A stretch of 64,000 bases of DNA, from assembly GCA_002327445.1 (NCBI GenBank), contig DCWA01000041.1, forward strand, positions 121,025-185,024, given 5' to 3'. The notes beneath the pieces are model-generated. The model was given only the letters and a program-made list of their open reading frames with translations. It did no database searches and was not told the DNA's origin. The position numbers and the translations under genes were made by a program. Origin of the DNA: Desulfobacteraceae bacterium UBA2174 (lineage in GTDB: Bacteria > Desulfobacterota > Desulfobacteria > Desulfobacterales > UBA2174). Positions within the stretch are counted from its first letter, which is position 1. Every line of letters begins with the position of its first letter. Below, one piece after another: positions 25,974-33,885 of the stretch.

Positions 25974-26198
25974 AATTAGTGTCTGAACGAAAACCCCGGT
26001 TTTTCGGTAAAAAATTCGAAATCCGAATTTCGAAATCCGAAACAATGACAAAAACAGAAATGTTCCAATGACCAAAACAATGAAATTTCAACAAGTTCCT
26101 TTTAGTCATTTTGTCATTTGGTATTCGAATTTGTTTCGAGTTTCGAGTTTCGATATTCGGATTTTGCCTGAACATGACTTTTCGTTCAGGCACTAATT
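25974..26198. mobile_element. 225-bp MITE-like element with 20-bp terminal inverted repeats
   Basis: The ends AATTAGTGTCTGAACGAAAA (25974-25993) and its inverse (26179-26198) match at 19 of 20 positions. The interior is AT-rich and made of imperfect palindromic runs (TTCGAAATCCGAATTTCGAAATC type) with no coding frame. Size, terminal repeats and lack of a transposase suggest a non-autonomous element. No clear target duplication is visible. Confidence 0.65.
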
Positions 26199-26242
26199 AA
26201 ATCACTGCCCGAAAAAACAGTAAAAAAACAGGAGAAATCACG

Positions 26243-27040
26243 ATGTCAAAGTCACAAATACTAAATAGAGTTGCGGGATTGACCGTATTTTTTTGGATTA
26301 TAAAGCTTCTATCTACTACTGTCGGGGAAACCGCAGCAGATTTTATTAGCGTTAATTTAGGCATTGGCTTAATAGAAACAACTATCATCATGGGCATAGT
26401 TACAATTTTATCAGTGATTTGGCAACTGAAATTGCAAAAATATTATGCTCCTGCCTACTGGTCTTTAATCATCATGATGAGCATAGAGGGGACGCTCATC
26501 ACGGATATACTGGTAGATAGTTTTGGTGTATCGCTAATTACTTTAGATGTTATTTTCTGCTTGGCGATGTTGGCTGTTTTCTATCTTTGGTATAAAGAAG
26601 AAGGCACCTTGTCGATACATGCCATTGACAATAATAGAAGAGAGATATTCTATTGGTTGATTGTTCTGATTACTTTCGCACTTGGAACGGCCGTAGGCGA
26701 TACGGTTTCTGAGCATTTCGGCTTTGGATATATGCACTCACTGATTGCATTTGGTGCTGTCTTCCTGCTTGCGTACGCTCTTTTTAAGGTCAAAGTCTTA
26801 GGCGGAGTCACTGCTTTCTGGGTTGCTTTTATCGTGACCAGGCCGATTGGGGCATCATTGGGCGATTTGATGATCCAGATGCCGAAAGATGGCGGGTTTG
26901 GTTTAGGGAACGGTCTGGTAAATATCGCTTTTTTTACGGTTGTGATCGGATTGACTGCATACTTAACTGTCAGTCGGATCGATGTTGAACCTGCAAGAGT
27001 TTATTTGGTAAATGCTGAAGATGAGAATTTTACTGATTGA
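26243..27040 (+). CDS. COG4705-type multi-pass membrane protein
   Basis: 265 residues with about eight hydrophobic helices. Three copies of a small internal motif, TTVGETAADF, TAVGDTVSEHFGFG and PIGASLGDLM, mark the COG4705 'membrane-anchored protein' family, whose function is unknown. The gene is clearly AT-rich compared with flanking genes (for example long A/T codon runs such as AAAATATTATGCT), so it was probably acquired. AGGAGA precedes the ATG. Its last 20 bases overlap the start of a truncated response-regulator gene, an arrangement that must come from the donor operon. Confidence 0.8.
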   Translation: MSKSQILNRVAGLTVFFWIIKLLSTTVGETAADFISVNLGIGLIETTIIMGIVTILSVIWQLKLQKYYAPAYWSLIIMMSIEGTLITDILVDSFGVSLITLDVIFCLAMLAVFYLWYKEEGTLSIHAIDNNRREIFYWLIVLITFALGTAVGDTVSEHFGFGYMHSLIAFGAVFLLAYALFKVKVLGGVTAFWVAFIVTRPIGASLGDLMIQMPKDGGFGLGNGLVNIAFFTVVIGLTAYLTVSRIDVEPARVYLVNAEDENFTD

Positions 27041-27134
27041 GGATGATGCCATGATCGCCACTGCGGTCGGACAAGAGTTGGCCCGGGAGGACTACGCTGT
27101 GGGATGGGCACCAAACACACAGGAGGCGGTATGA
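27021..27134 (+). pseudogene. Truncated OmpR-family response regulator (5' fragment only)
   Basis: The frame reads MRILLIEDDAMIATAVGQEL and then AREDYAVGWAPNTQEAV before a TGA: the first 37 residues of a receiver domain with the acidic pocket (EDD) but no phospho-Asp, no lysine and no DNA-binding domain. It overlaps the COG4705 gene's end and stops exactly at the copied AGGAGGCGGT junction where the ABC permease begins. It is therefore a cut remnant of a donor two-component operon, not a small gene. Confidence 0.75.
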
Positions 27135-27889
27135 TGAATACGATTTGGATCATTGCCCGAAAAGAAGGCGCGCAAATGCTGCGCAGTCAAAGGGGTATGA
27201 TATGGCTGCTGACTTTCAGCGGACTGCTGTCGGCGTTCAGTTTACTTCTGGTGAGCAACACCGAACTCAGCCTGCTCGATAACGCCCAGGTGGTCTATAT
27301 GATGGCCGGAACGGTCATGGCGGCCGGAGCGCTGCTGGCGGCGATTTTGGGAAGCGACGCTTACGCCGGGGAAAAGGAGCGTGGCACTCTGGTGCCCTTG
27401 CTGTGCGCACCCATTGCCCCCAACACATTGCTGGCCGGAAAGATATTGGGCCTGCTGACCGCCTGGGGAGTCATGTTCGCGGTGGCGACACCTTACCTGT
27501 GGGCGGTGGGCGCGAGCGGCCAAAACCTTGGCGCGGCCCTGTTCTATCTGGCCCTTTTCGGCACACCTGTGGCGCTCGGGTTCGGGTATCTTGCAGTGGC
27601 GTTGTCTGCCCGTACGGGCAGTGTTCTGGCATCCCTGCTCGGTACGGTCACATTGCTGATGCTGGCCGCAAGTCCGCTGGTCATCGGACCCGGTCTGCGC
27701 GGCACGGCCGTCGGACGCATCCTGGACGCGATCAATCCGTTTGCCGGAGCGCTCAACACCTTCGATAGTGTCATTATCGATAGCGATCCGTTTTCGGCTC
27801 AGACGTCAAGACTGATCCTTGTGACGGTATGGCTGGTCCTTTGCCTGCTTGCGGCCCGCCGCAGTGCCGCCCGTCCCGATTTTCAATAA
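27131..27889 (+). CDS. ABC-2 type transporter permease
   Basis: 252 residues with about six TM helices. ARKEGAQMLRSQRGMIWLLT and GSDAYAGEKERGTLVPLLCAPIAPNTLLAGKILG are typical of the NosY/ABC-2 permease family (the EKE-RGT segment is the coupling helix). It works with the ATPase gene at 25034. The ATG at 27131 or 27134 follows AGGAGG; the duplicated junction makes the original start ambiguous. The insertion upstream means it may now be expressed from the foreign segment's transcript. Confidence 0.82.
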   Translation: MMNTIWIIARKEGAQMLRSQRGMIWLLTFSGLLSAFSLLLVSNTELSLLDNAQVVYMMAGTVMAAGALLAAILGSDAYAGEKERGTLVPLLCAPIAPNTLLAGKILGLLTAWGVMFAVATPYLWAVGASGQNLGAALFYLALFGTPVALGFGYLAVALSARTGSVLASLLGTVTLLMLAASPLVIGPGLRGTAVGRILDAINPFAGALNTFDSVIIDSDPFSAQTSRLILVTVWLVLCLLAARRSAARPDFQ

Positions 27890-27900
27890 GGGGAACCATC

Positions 27901-28449
27901 ATGAAAATATGGAAAACTCTGTTTCCGGTTATTCTCTCCGCGTTCCTGTTCGTGTCCGTTTCAGCGGCGGCTCAGGCCCCGGTGGCCCTCGACCTTCAGC
28001 CCGGTGGGAAAAATCCGGCGTCGCCTGTCATGGGAGACCACCTGCAATTTTGGAGCACCATCACCAACACGGGGGAGACCCCCATTGAAGGTCTGGTGGC
28101 GTGGATCAGCCTGGTGGAAATCGATCCGGGCAACGAACAGCCGGTGGATTTGGAAGACTGGAGCGCGCATAAGGCCGTTACCGGGGCGTCTTTAAAACCG
28201 GGGCAATCCCTGCGCACCGACTGGCCCATGCGGTTGATCAAGGGCGGCGATTACCGGGTGGTGGTCAGCGTCACCGACCGTGGCGGCCGTCAAGTATACA
28301 CCAGTCCGACCGTCCAGTTCCATGTCCGGCAAAAGCCGGTTCTTCAAGCGGGCCGGGTCCTGCCGGTGGCCGCGGCGATACCCTTGTTGTTCATCGGTCT
28401 GATGATCTTCAATAATACCAGGCGGCGTCATGGGAACGGGAGGCTTTGA
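27901..28449 (+). CDS. Secreted, membrane-anchored NEW3/CARDB-like protein
   Basis: 182 residues. A signal peptide (LFPVILSAFLFVSVSAAAQA) is followed by an Ig-like beta domain (GDHLQFWSTITNTGETPIEGLVAWISL ... GGDYRVVVSVTDRGG) and one C-terminal TM (LPVAAAIPLLFIGLMIF) with a short basic tail. The layout is that of NEW3/CARDB-type adhesion or accessory domains encoded with ABC exporters. GGGG lies 7 bases before the ATG. It probably sits on the outer face of the inner membrane beside the ABC transporter. I cannot assign a substrate. Confidence 0.6.
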   Translation: MKIWKTLFPVILSAFLFVSVSAAAQAPVALDLQPGGKNPASPVMGDHLQFWSTITNTGETPIEGLVAWISLVEIDPGNEQPVDLEDWSAHKAVTGASLKPGQSLRTDWPMRLIKGGDYRVVVSVTDRGGRQVYTSPTVQFHVRQKPVLQAGRVLPVAAAIPLLFIGLMIFNNTRRRHGNGRL

Positions 28450-28450
28450 C

Positions 28451-29073
28451 ATGTTTCACCAGGTTATCGTCTGGCTTGCCCATTCCGTCGGTCAGTGGGG
28501 GGTATCCGGGCATCGTGATGCTCATGGCCCTGGAGTCTTCCTTTTCCCCTTTCCCAGCGAAGTGGTGATCCCACCGGCAGCCTATCTTGCCGCTAGCGAA
28601 AAGATGAATATTGCGATGGTCATCTTTTGCGGCACATTGGGCAGCCTGCTGGGGGCTGTATTCAACTACTGGATCGCCCTGAAGTTCGGAAGACCGTTCT
28701 TTGAAAAGTATGGGCCTTACCTGCTGGTCAGTCGCCATTCTCTGGAAAAGGCCGACCGTTTTTTGACCGCCATGGGCATAGCAGCATATTTATTGGTCGG
28801 CTGTTTCCGGGAATCCGCCAATACATCTCTTTGCCGGCTGGGTTGACTCGTATGAATGTCTCCACCTTTTGCGTCGCAACGGCGTTGGGCGCTGGGTTAT
28901 GGGTGCTGGTGCTGGCCGGTTTGGGATTCTGGTTTGGCCGCAACGAGCAATTGGCGATGCAAAACCTGCACTGGGTCACATTGATTTTGGCAACCGGGTG
29001 CGGTATCGTTTATTATTTGTATTGGCGTAAATGGCAACGACGTACCAGACGGATTCAGAGAGTATCCGGGTAG
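28451..29073 (+). pseudogene. DedA-family membrane protein, broken by three homopolymer frameshifts
   Basis: Read with three single-base corrections, the region encodes a complete DedA protein: MFHQVIVWLAHSVGQWG, YPGIVMLMALESS, FFPFPSEVVIPPAAYLA, then KADRFFDRHGHSSIFIGRL, FPGIRQYISLPAGLTRMN and a C-terminal TM. The breaks are an extra G in a G6 run (about 28496), a missing T in TTTTCCCC (about 28542) and a missing T in the T6 run at about 28760. As deposited the frame stops after 'SLCRLG'. All faults sit in homopolymers, so sequencing error and true decay are both possible. Confidence 0.8.
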
Positions 29074-29076
29074 CTA

Positions 29077-30273
29077 ATGAGCACGCACGCCCCGCTCGAA
29101 CGCATTCCGGCCAGCATTTGGGCCCTCGGCCTGGTGAGCCTGTTCATGGACATCTCGTCCGAGATGATCCACAGCCTGCTGCCCCTGTTTCTAGTCGTCA
29201 CCTTGGGTGCGAGCGCGTCCACCGTCGGCCTGATCGAAGGAGTGGCCGAGTCCACGGCTCTCATCGTCAAAGTCTTTTCCGGCGTACTCAGCGATTATCT
29301 GGGCAAACGCAAGGCACTGGCTGTTTTCGGCTATGCCTTGGGAGCGCTGACCAAGCCGCTGTTTGCCATCGCGCCCTCCGCCGCCGTCGTTTTCACGGCC
29401 CGCTTGCTGGATCGCGTGGGGAAAGGGATGCGGGGCGCGCCCCGCGATGCACTGGTGGCCGACCTGACTCCATCTTCGATGCGCGGCGCGGCATTCGGCC
29501 TGCGTCAAGCCCTCGACACGGTCGGGGCGCTCCTTGGCCCGCTGCTGGCGGTCGGCCTGATGCTGCTCTGGGGCAACGACTTCCGAGCCGTGTTTTGGGT
29601 CGCTGTCATCCCGGGCATGATCGCTGTCGCTCTGCTCTTGTTCGGCGTGCGCGAACCGGACCGGCACGTCGGCGAAAAACGCACCAACCCGATTCGCCGC
29701 GACAATCTCAGAAAACTGAGCGGTGCGTACTGGGGAGTCGTCGGCATCGGCGCGGTGTTCACCTTGGCCCGATTCAGTGAAGCCTTCCTTGTGCTCCGCG
29801 CCCAGCAGCGTGGGATTCCGGCCGCCTACGTCCCGCTGGTGATGGTCGGCATGAACTTGGTCTATTCAGGATCTGCCTATCCCTTCGGCAGGCTTTCGGA
29901 TCGAATAAACCACGGCGCGTTGCTCTCATTGGGATTGATCGTCCTGGTCGCGGCCGATCTGGTTCTAGCGACAAACGGTGATTGGCTCACCGTTGCTGTC
30001 GGGGTGTCCTTGTGGGGCCTTCATATGGGGATTACCCAGGGGTTGCTGGCGACCATGGTTGCCGGCGCAGCGCCTGAGGATCTGCGCGGCACGGCCTTTG
30101 GTTTTTTCAACCTGGTCAGCGGCGTCGCCATGTTGATCGCGAGCGCCATCGCGGGGCTGCTGTGGGACAGCTTCGGCGCCTCCTTCACCTTCTACGCGGG
30201 GGCAGTTTTCGCGGCCTTGGCGATGATGGGCGTTGTCTTCAAAGCGTGGCGGGGGGCGCGCCTGCCAAGGTGA
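29077..30273 (+). CDS. MFS transporter
   Basis: 398 residues, 12 TM helices. The conserved loop GVLSDYLGKRKALAVFGYALGALTKPLFA and RVGKGMRGAPRDALVADLTP place it in a group of MFS proteins often found with metal or acid-stress genes, but the substrate is unknown. ATG 29077 comes 4 bases after the DedA stop, so the genes were probably cotranscribed. Its 3' end is convergent with the sigma-54 regulator 44 bp away. Confidence 0.85.
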   Translation: MSTHAPLERIPASIWALGLVSLFMDISSEMIHSLLPLFLVVTLGASASTVGLIEGVAESTALIVKVFSGVLSDYLGKRKALAVFGYALGALTKPLFAIAPSAAVVFTARLLDRVGKGMRGAPRDALVADLTPSSMRGAAFGLRQALDTVGALLGPLLAVGLMLLWGNDFRAVFWVAVIPGMIAVALLLFGVREPDRHVGEKRTNPIRRDNLRKLSGAYWGVVGIGAVFTLARFSEAFLVLRAQQRGIPAAYVPLVMVGMNLVYSGSAYPFGRLSDRINHGALLSLGLIVLVAADLVLATNGDWLTVAVGVSLWGLHMGITQGLLATMVAGAAPEDLRGTAFGFFNLVSGVAMLIASAIAGLLWDSFGASFTFYAGAVFAALAMMGVVFKAWRGARLPR

Positions 30274-30316
30274 CGCGATAACAACCAAATGGTCCACGTT
30301 CGACTTCATCTCGAAA

Positions 30317-31657
30317 TTACGATCCCATGTTCCTAATCTTGCGCCACAGCGTAGTCCGGGGAACACCCAGAATCCGGGCGCTCAGTCCCTTGTCATAGCC
30401 TGTTTTTTCCAGCACCTTGAAAATGTAGCGACGCTCCACTTCCGCCAGCGGCAACAGATTGTCGCCCTCCAAGGTATCGGATTCAAGGCGCTGCAAATCC
30501 TGCGGCAAATCCTGAGGCCCGATTTCCTGATGATCGCAGAGGGCGACGGCGCGTTCGACGATGTTTTCCACTTCGCGCACGTTGCCGGGAAAGCTGTAGC
30601 CGGAAAGCATCCGCAGCGCCCCGGGCCTGATCCCGGTGACCTGTTTGTGAAACAATAGGTTGTATTTTTCGATGAAGTGGCGCACCAGCAACGGGATGTC
30701 TTCGCGGCGTTGGGCCAGTGACGGCAGATTGATGAGAACCACATTGAGCCGGAAAAAAAGATCCTCCCGGAAATTGCCCAAGGCGACCTCGTTCTTGAGG
30801 TCCTTGTTGGACGCGGCGATGAATCGAACGTTCAAATCGATGGGCGCGGTGCCGCCGACCCGCAAGATGCGCCGCTCCTGCAAAGCGTGGAGCAGTTTGA
30901 CCTGCATGGCGAGGGGCATCTCTCCGATCTCGTCGAGAAACACCGTGCCTCCGGCCGCCGCCTCCAGCAGGCCGATCTTGGTGGCCGTGGCCCCCGTGAA
31001 CGCCCCCTTCTCATAACCGAACAGTTCGCTGCTGATCAGTTCCGTGGTGAAACCGCCGCAGTTGAAGCTGATGAGGGGACCGCCGCTCCGGGGGCCCAGT
31101 TGGTGGATGGCCCTGGCCACCAGCGCCTTACCCGTCCCGCTGGCCCCATGGATGAGAACGTTGCAATCGACGGGGGCCACCTTGCGCACCAGGGCGAAAA
31201 CCTCCTGCATCGCCGGGCTGTTGCCGATGATCGCGGACAGTCCCGCGTCTCCCGTGAGGGCCTGGCGCAGCCGCAGGTTCTCTCGACATGCCTCGATCTT
31301 GTCCTTGGCGCCCTTGACCAACGACCGGATTGCGCCAAGGTTGACCGGTTTGGCGACGTAATGGTAGGCACCCTTCTTGATGGCCTCGATGGCTTTTTCC
31401 ACCCCTCCGAAACCGGTGACGACAATCACCTCCGCCTCCCGATGCAACGCCTTGATGCGGGGCAGCAATGCCATGCCGTCAATGTCCGGTAATTTCAAGT
31501 CCAGCAAAACGATGTCGAAGGCATGTTGCGCCATCCGCTCCATAAACGCGTGCCCGGTGGTAAAGCTCTCCACGGCGAAACCTTCGCGGTTCAGGGCCTG
31601 GCTCAAACGCCGACAAACGATCGGTTCGTCATCGACAACCGCCAGCGGCAGGCTCAT
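30317..31657 (-). CDS. Sigma-54-dependent response regulator (NtrC family)
   Basis: 446 residues. The receiver domain (1-120) has acidic residues Asp9/Asp10, phospho-Asp53 and the KP lysine. The AAA+ domain carries Walker A GASGTGKA, the sigma-54 contact loop ELFGYEKGAFTGAT and Walker B VFLDEIGEM. A C-terminal Fis-type helix-turn-helix ends with ARILGVPRTTLWRKIRNM. The GAFTGA loop is intact, so it should activate sigma-54 holoenzyme. It overlaps its kinase gene (ATGA 31654-31657). Probable target: the -24/-12 promoter at 33347 through two TTTCA-N3-TGAAA palindromes. The receiver closely resembles the lone receiver at 38137 (shared DDEPIVC-(R/K)-RL). Confidence 0.93.
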   Translation of the reverse strand: MSLPLAVVDDEPIVCRRLSQALNREGFAVESFTTGHAFMERMAQHAFDIVLLDLKLPDIDGMALLPRIKALHREAEVIVVTGFGGVEKAIEAIKKGAYHYVAKPVNLGAIRSLVKGAKDKIEACRENLRLRQALTGDAGLSAIIGNSPAMQEVFALVRKVAPVDCNVLIHGASGTGKALVARAIHQLGPRSGGPLISFNCGGFTTELISSELFGYEKGAFTGATATKIGLLEAAAGGTVFLDEIGEMPLAMQVKLLHALQERRILRVGGTAPIDLNVRFIAASNKDLKNEVALGNFREDLFFRLNVVLINLPSLAQRREDIPLLVRHFIEKYNLLFHKQVTGIRPGALRMLSGYSFPGNVREVENIVERAVALCDHQEIGPQDLPQDLQRLESDTLEGDNLLPLAEVERRYIFKVLEKTGYDKGLSARILGVPRTTLWRKIRNMGS

Positions 31658-33132
31658 GGTTTCACCTCCACGGGGGATCCGCCGGATCCTTCGGCTTCGG
31701 CGACGGGGAGATAAACGGAAAAAACCGCTCCCCCTTCTTCCCGGTTGGCCACTTCGATGCGCCCGCCGTGCCGCTGGACCAGCGAATACACCACCGACAA
31801 TCCGAGACCGGTTCCCTGGCCCACCCGTTTGGTGGAGAAAAACGGCTCAAAGATTTGCTGCCGGATCTGTTCCGGAATTCCCGGCCCGGTATCGCCGACC
31901 TGAAAGTAAACGAATTCCGGGCTAAAGGCGGTGACGTTCACGCTAATCGTGCCGCCCCGGGGCGTGGCCTGAACGGCGTTGAGGAGCAGGTTCATGAAAA
32001 TCTGCTGCAAATTTCTCAGGTTGCCGCGGATCAACGGCAGATCCCGGGCCACGGTGGCCCGAAGGTTGAGACCGGCCATCCGGATTTGATTTTTCACGAG
32101 GTTCAATGTGGCGTTCAACACCTCGCCCGGCTTCAGGCTGCTGAAAACCGGGCGTTCGGTGCGCGAAAAATCGAGCAGATTCTTGACGATTTCCGCGGCC
32201 CGCTCGGTCTGCGACAAGATATCGTTGAGCATTTCACGGCCCTCGGCATCCAGGTGTTCCTTGTATCGTTCGACGAAGCTTTCCGCGGTCAAGGCGATGT
32301 TGTTGATAGGGTTGTTCAATTCGTGGGCGATACCCGCCGTGAACGTGCCGAGGGCGGCGATCTTGCGAGCCTGGAGCAGATCTTCCTGATTGGTTTCCAG
32401 TTCCCGGGACATCCGGTTGAAGGCGTCGACCAGGCAGCCGATTTCCTGAAGATGTTTGTTCTCCAGATGGATGGGACGGAAATCGCCTCGAGCCACCCGT
32501 TGGGTCGCGGACAAAACGGCGTCCAGCGGTTTCAACAGACCGTAGGAGATCAACTTGATCACCAGCACCATCAACAGCATAAAAATCGCCAGATAAGCGA
32601 AGGGCAACACGGAAGTCCGGGTGATGGCGCGGTGGATGCGGTGGCGCTTGATCTTGAGAAAGTCGTCGGCCTGTTCCACCAGCGCCTTACCCAGCGAACG
32701 CACCTGCTCCCGGTCGCCCTGGCCACTTTGCGCCAAGATACCGATATGGCCCTGGTAGGCATGCAAGGTGTCCTGGAAACGGGAAAAAGCAGCCACCCCG
32801 GCCACAGCCACGAGATCCTTGGCCAAACTGCCGACCACGATGTCGATGCGATCCAGATAGGTCTCGCTTTCAGCCAGGCTGCCAGCGTCATTGAAAAAGA
32901 GGAAGTTTTTTTCGAAGCGCCGCACTTCAAGAATGTTGTTGAGCAGATCGTCGTAGCGCTCGCCGAGCAACAGCCGGGCTTTGACGGTGGAAATGTTCCA
33001 GTAGTTGAGCGCCGCGAGGGCCACGATGGAAAGGAAGGTCACCGCGAAGAGAATGAAGATGCGACCTTTGATGGAGCCGAAAAACCATCCGACGTCCGGG
33101 CAGGTCAGGCTGCAATCGGCTTGTTGAACCAT
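31654..33132 (-). CDS. Sensor histidine kinase with periplasmic helical sensor
   Basis: 492 residues. TM1 (about 22-44), a periplasmic all-helical sensor of about 135 residues (LNNILEVRRFEKNFLFFND ... QGDREQVRSLGKALVEQADDF) resembling four-helix-bundle chemosensors, TM2 (about 183-205), HAMP, HisKA with His270 in GIAHELNNPINNI, and a HATPase_c domain (NLLLNAVQATP; DTGPGIP; GTGLGLSVVYSLV). The ligand is unknown. The N-terminus has two Cys residues (CSLTC) that might be redox-sensitive. GGAGGACGCG precedes ATG 33132. It is the first gene of the minus-strand pair, divergent from the UspA/PEP-synthase-like operon. Confidence 0.92.
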   Translation of the reverse strand: MVQQADCSLTCPDVGWFFGSIKGRIFILFAVTFLSIVALAALNYWNISTVKARLLLGERYDDLLNNILEVRRFEKNFLFFNDAGSLAESETYLDRIDIVVGSLAKDLVAVAGVAAFSRFQDTLHAYQGHIGILAQSGQGDREQVRSLGKALVEQADDFLKIKRHRIHRAITRTSVLPFAYLAIFMLLMVLVIKLISYGLLKPLDAVLSATQRVARGDFRPIHLENKHLQEIGCLVDAFNRMSRELETNQEDLLQARKIAALGTFTAGIAHELNNPINNIALTAESFVERYKEHLDAEGREMLNDILSQTERAAEIVKNLLDFSRTERPVFSSLKPGEVLNATLNLVKNQIRMAGLNLRATVARDLPLIRGNLRNLQQIFMNLLLNAVQATPRGGTISVNVTAFSPEFVYFQVGDTGPGIPEQIRQQIFEPFFSTKRVGQGTGLGLSVVYSLVQRHGGRIEVANREEGGAVFSVYLPVAEAEGSGGSPVEVKP

Positions 33133-33216
33133 CGCGTCCTCCGCGTTTCAGGGGGAAAATTGTTCCCCTGGGGATATCCGGCCCGAAGGGGCCCGGTGCG
33201 CCCGAAGAGAGCTTGA

Positions 33217-33229
33217 TTTCATTTTGAAA
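33217..33229. promoter_or_regulatory. Enhancer-type operator 1 (TTTCA-N3-TGAAA)
   Basis: TTTCATTTTGAAA is a perfect 5-bp dyad with a 3-bp spacer, centred about 150 bp upstream of the predicted start at about 33374. The site is the exact reverse complement of operator 2, 41 bp away, about four helical turns. Confidence 0.7.
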
Positions 33230-33257
33230 CAGCCTTTGAGGACAATACCCGAATTTT

Positions 33258-33270
33258 TTTCAAAATGAAA
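33258..33270. promoter_or_regulatory. Enhancer-type operator 2 (TTTCA-N3-TGAAA)
   Basis: TTTCAAAATGAAA, a perfect dyad centred about 110 bp upstream of the predicted start. The pair fits an upstream activating sequence for an NtrC-type activator. A half site TTTCATTTAT follows at about 33317. Confidence 0.7.
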
Positions 33271-33346
33271 CAAAAGCCATCTCCTCCCGCTCCTTTCTCA
33301 AAAGCATCCGTTTAATTTCATTTATCTTTATGGCCCATTGCCCCCT

Positions 33347-33364
33347 TGGTCCCGAAATTGCTTC
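33347..33364 (+). promoter_or_regulatory. Sigma-54 promoter (-24/-12) of the UspA/PEP-synthase-like operon
   Basis: TTGGTCCCGAAATTGCTT matches the YTGGCACG-N4-TTGCW consensus. The invariant GG (33349-33350) and GC (33361-33362) are 12 bp apart, as required. The start of transcription would be near 33374, 14 bases before the uspA-like ATG. Two enhancer-like palindromes lie at the right distance upstream. Confidence 0.75.
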
Positions 33365-33387
33365 TCTCTCCGGCGGCGGGGGACCGA

Positions 33388-33885
33388 ATGGAACAGATAC
33401 TCGTTGGAATGGATATCCGACACGGTGCCTGGGAGGCGTTGGCCCGGGCTTGCGCCCTGGCCGAACGCATCGAGGCCCATGTGCACGTCCTGCTGGTGCA
33501 TCCGCCGCCCGATGCCGGCATCGGCGGCGCTGAAACCGTTTGGGAGGCCGAGTTGCGCAAGCGCGTGGAGCAGTGCATCCAAACCGCCAAGGCGGATGGC
33601 ATCGCCATCGACTATTTCATCACCGAAGGCAGCTATGAGGAAGAGATCATCCGTTTCGTGCGCCACTACCGGATAACGCTGCTCGTTTACGAAATAACGA
33701 ACCGGGACCTCCGATCGGCGCAACAGGGCCAATGGTCGCTCCAGGCCATTCGGCACCGCATCGCCTGCAAGGTCGAAATCGTGGCGCCGCGCAGAACACC
33801 CCAAAATACACGACAAAATACACGAAAGGAGCGACATGGGTTCATTCCTTCACCTCTATCTGCCCATCGCGGGCAACAGCGTTAA
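33388..33885 (+). CDS. Universal stress protein, UspA family
   Basis: 165 residues. The UspA fold begins MEQILVGMDIRHGAWEALARACALAERIEAHVHVLLV and ends with a strand KVEIVAP; the canonical ATP-binding GxxGxxG is not evident. A 28-residue tail (after PRRTPQNTRQNTRKE) runs 50 nt into the TauE gene in another frame and is unlike USP proteins, so the natural stop may have been lost. It is the first gene after the sigma-54 promoter. USP genes are usually cytoplasmic stress markers; its role here is unknown. Confidence 0.82.
   Translation: MEQILVGMDIRHGAWEALARACALAERIEAHVHVLLVHPPPDAGIGGAETVWEAELRKRVEQCIQTAKADGIAIDYFITEGSYEEEIIRFVRHYRITLLVYEITNRDLRSAQQGQWSLQAIRHRIACKVEIVAPRRTPQNTRQNTRKERHGFIPSPLSAHRGQQR

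Noticed and set aside
27021..27134. A functional small receiver-like protein
   Set aside because: It stops before the phospho-Asp and at the duplicated junction; a truncated fragment is the simpler reading.
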